18,377 bases of DNA from Phlegmacium glaucopus (Eukaryota > Basidiomycota > Agaricomycetes > Agaricales > Cortinariaceae): positions 1 to 18,377 of the forward strand of contig MU130602.1 in assembly GCA_015039465.1 (NCBI GenBank), given 5' to 3'. Positions 17,543 through 18,377 of this stretch are shown in pieces. Both the position numbers and the translations under genes were made by a program. Within the stretch, counting starts at the first letter, position 1. Each line of letters begins with the position of its first letter. The notes under the pieces were generated by a model. The model searched no databases, was not told where the DNA came from, and saw nothing but the letters and a program-made list of their open reading frames with translations.

Positions 17543-17994
17543 CTTTTTTATTCCACCGGTTGTGTTCAATGGTCTCTTCTGGCTATAGTCTAATAGGTCC
17601 CTTAGTTTCTTGATCCACCCGAGACTTTCTAGAGAGACACGTCCCACTAAAGCGACTCTATTACAACAATAGCTAACAACGAAACTCAACCTGACTGGCA
17701 AGGGATACAAGATTGTGGAAAACTTCCGGAAAGTGCTGAGCCATATACTATTCCCGCATATTTTTCTTCTTCCATCCACCCTCTCTTCTACGACTTCTGC
17801 TATTTCACTCATAAACTTTCAACTCATACTTATAAGAGTCCAGTATCATCCATGGCCACATTTTTGCACGGTTGTGTTTTCCACCCAGATGCTAATTTGT
17901 GTCATTCAATGACATGCGCGCAATTACACTTAAACTGGACTGGAAAACACAACCTAGAAAGACGCATATTCATCCACACTCACGTTCCCTATTC
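17543..17994. other. no gene recognised; possible upstream region
   Basis: Unique sequence. Frames occur on both strands, including 121 codons on the minus strand at 17447-17812, but none has recognisable motifs or splice support. The CT-rich stretch about 17755-17800 and CTTATAAGAG at about 17829 resemble a fungal promoter for the candidate gene at 17995. Confidence 0.35.
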
Positions 17995-18311
17995 ATGCTT
18001 ACCAAACTCACAAGTAAGTCGTCACTCTACTTATCTCTCGCCACCCGGATACAACTGTTACCATGGACACAGTGACCGTCGCTACGCGAAGAAACGTCGG
18101 AAACAGTGGGAGTAGGTGGTGTTTCCTGGTTAAGGTTCCTGAACTACTAAGGCAAAAGCTAAGTACAAATAACCCAGAAGAGCCTTACTTTGTGTCTTTC
18201 ATGAACTCATGTCGTGCTCTACGCAAATTACTACCTGCAAAAGCTGTTGCTACCCAGGAAGGGTGCGAACTGCTGTCGTATAGATGTTTTAGATTAGTAG
18301 ATAGATGGTAG
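17995..18311 (+). CDS. candidate small two-exon gene, unknown product
   Basis: An ATG at 17995 begins a 19-nt exon (MLTKLT), followed by a 59-nt intron with a consensus GTAAGT donor and a GGACACAG acceptor (18014-18072). A 239-nt exon then ends at TAG (18309-18311). The joined product has 85 residues, including WCFLVKVPELLRQKLSTNNP, EEPYFVSFMNSCRALRKLLP and a basic end RCFRLVDRW. A single-exon alternative starts at the ATG at 18063, inside the proposed intron. I do not recognise the family, and no homologous copy in the window supports it. Confidence 0.3.
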
Positions 18312-18377
18312 ACCTAAAGTAGCGAATCAGCTTCCGCTTATAGTAGCAGAGATAGGTGCTATAGCTGTAGGGGGCAC
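18312..18377. other. 3' end of window, nothing identified
   Basis: 66 bp of unique sequence with no motif recognised. It would be the 3' flank of the candidate gene ending at 18311. Confidence 0.3.

Noticed and set aside
17447..17812. 121-codon minus-strand frame
   Set aside because: Overlaps the seven-span fragment on the other strand, lacks motifs and splice sites, and has no copy elsewhere in the window.

Overview
This window looks like basidiomycete (Agaricomycete-type) nuclear DNA. Coding sequence is broken by short introns of about 50-63 nt with GT...AG ends. Two recognisable families are present: remnants of a group III (Nik1/Os-1-like) hybrid histidine kinase, readable mainly as HAMP repeats on the minus strand, and a lineage-expanded seven-span membrane protein on the plus strand. 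There are no tRNA or rRNA genes, no CRISPR array and no bacterial-style operon.

The window is a mosaic of segmental duplications in different states of decay. The inferred ancestral unit is [HAMP kinase (-)] - [promoter-like spacer B] - [spacer C] - [seven-span gene (+)]. Left to right: kinase 5' fragment H0 (1-345); spacers B and C, C carrying a 256-bp tandem duplication (480-2050); seven-span gene copy 1 (2235-3472, damaged 5' end); kinase pseudogene H1 (3603-5640); a lysine-rich terminal exon of an unknown gene (5959-6098, -); second B/C copy (about 6540-7545) fused to only the C-terminal tail of a seven-span gene (7546-7687); a 179-bp tandem repeat (about 7786-8110); a third B copy with its own 224-bp internal duplication (about 8180-9062); a block flipped relative to its partner (9063-9250); block D1 with a broken minus-strand gene (9256-10310); and a partial B/C copy leading into seven-span copy 2 (11163-12559).

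The right part holds unassigned exon-like stretches (12560-13300), the partner of the flipped block (13608-13785), block D2 (13786-14760), a short P-loop-like two-exon stretch (14735-14954), kinase pseudogene H2 (15046-16915), a roughly 200-bp hairpin-rich insertion (about 17040-17258), a third seven-span fragment (17259-17542), and a weak two-exon gene candidate (17995-18311).

The best gene is seven-span copy 2. Six exons join in frame to 370 codons plus stop, with all five introns carrying GT/AG ends. Copy 1 keeps the same exon structure but has a stop and a frameshift in exon 1, so it would have to start at an internal Met. None of the kinase copies reaches the catalytic domain. The two long copies stop at the same place, just past an intron within the HAMP array, so they probably derive from one already truncated duplicate. 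I see no evidence that the genes form a working pathway; the linkage is best explained by co-duplication. All homology statements come from reading the sequence and recalling families, not from a search.
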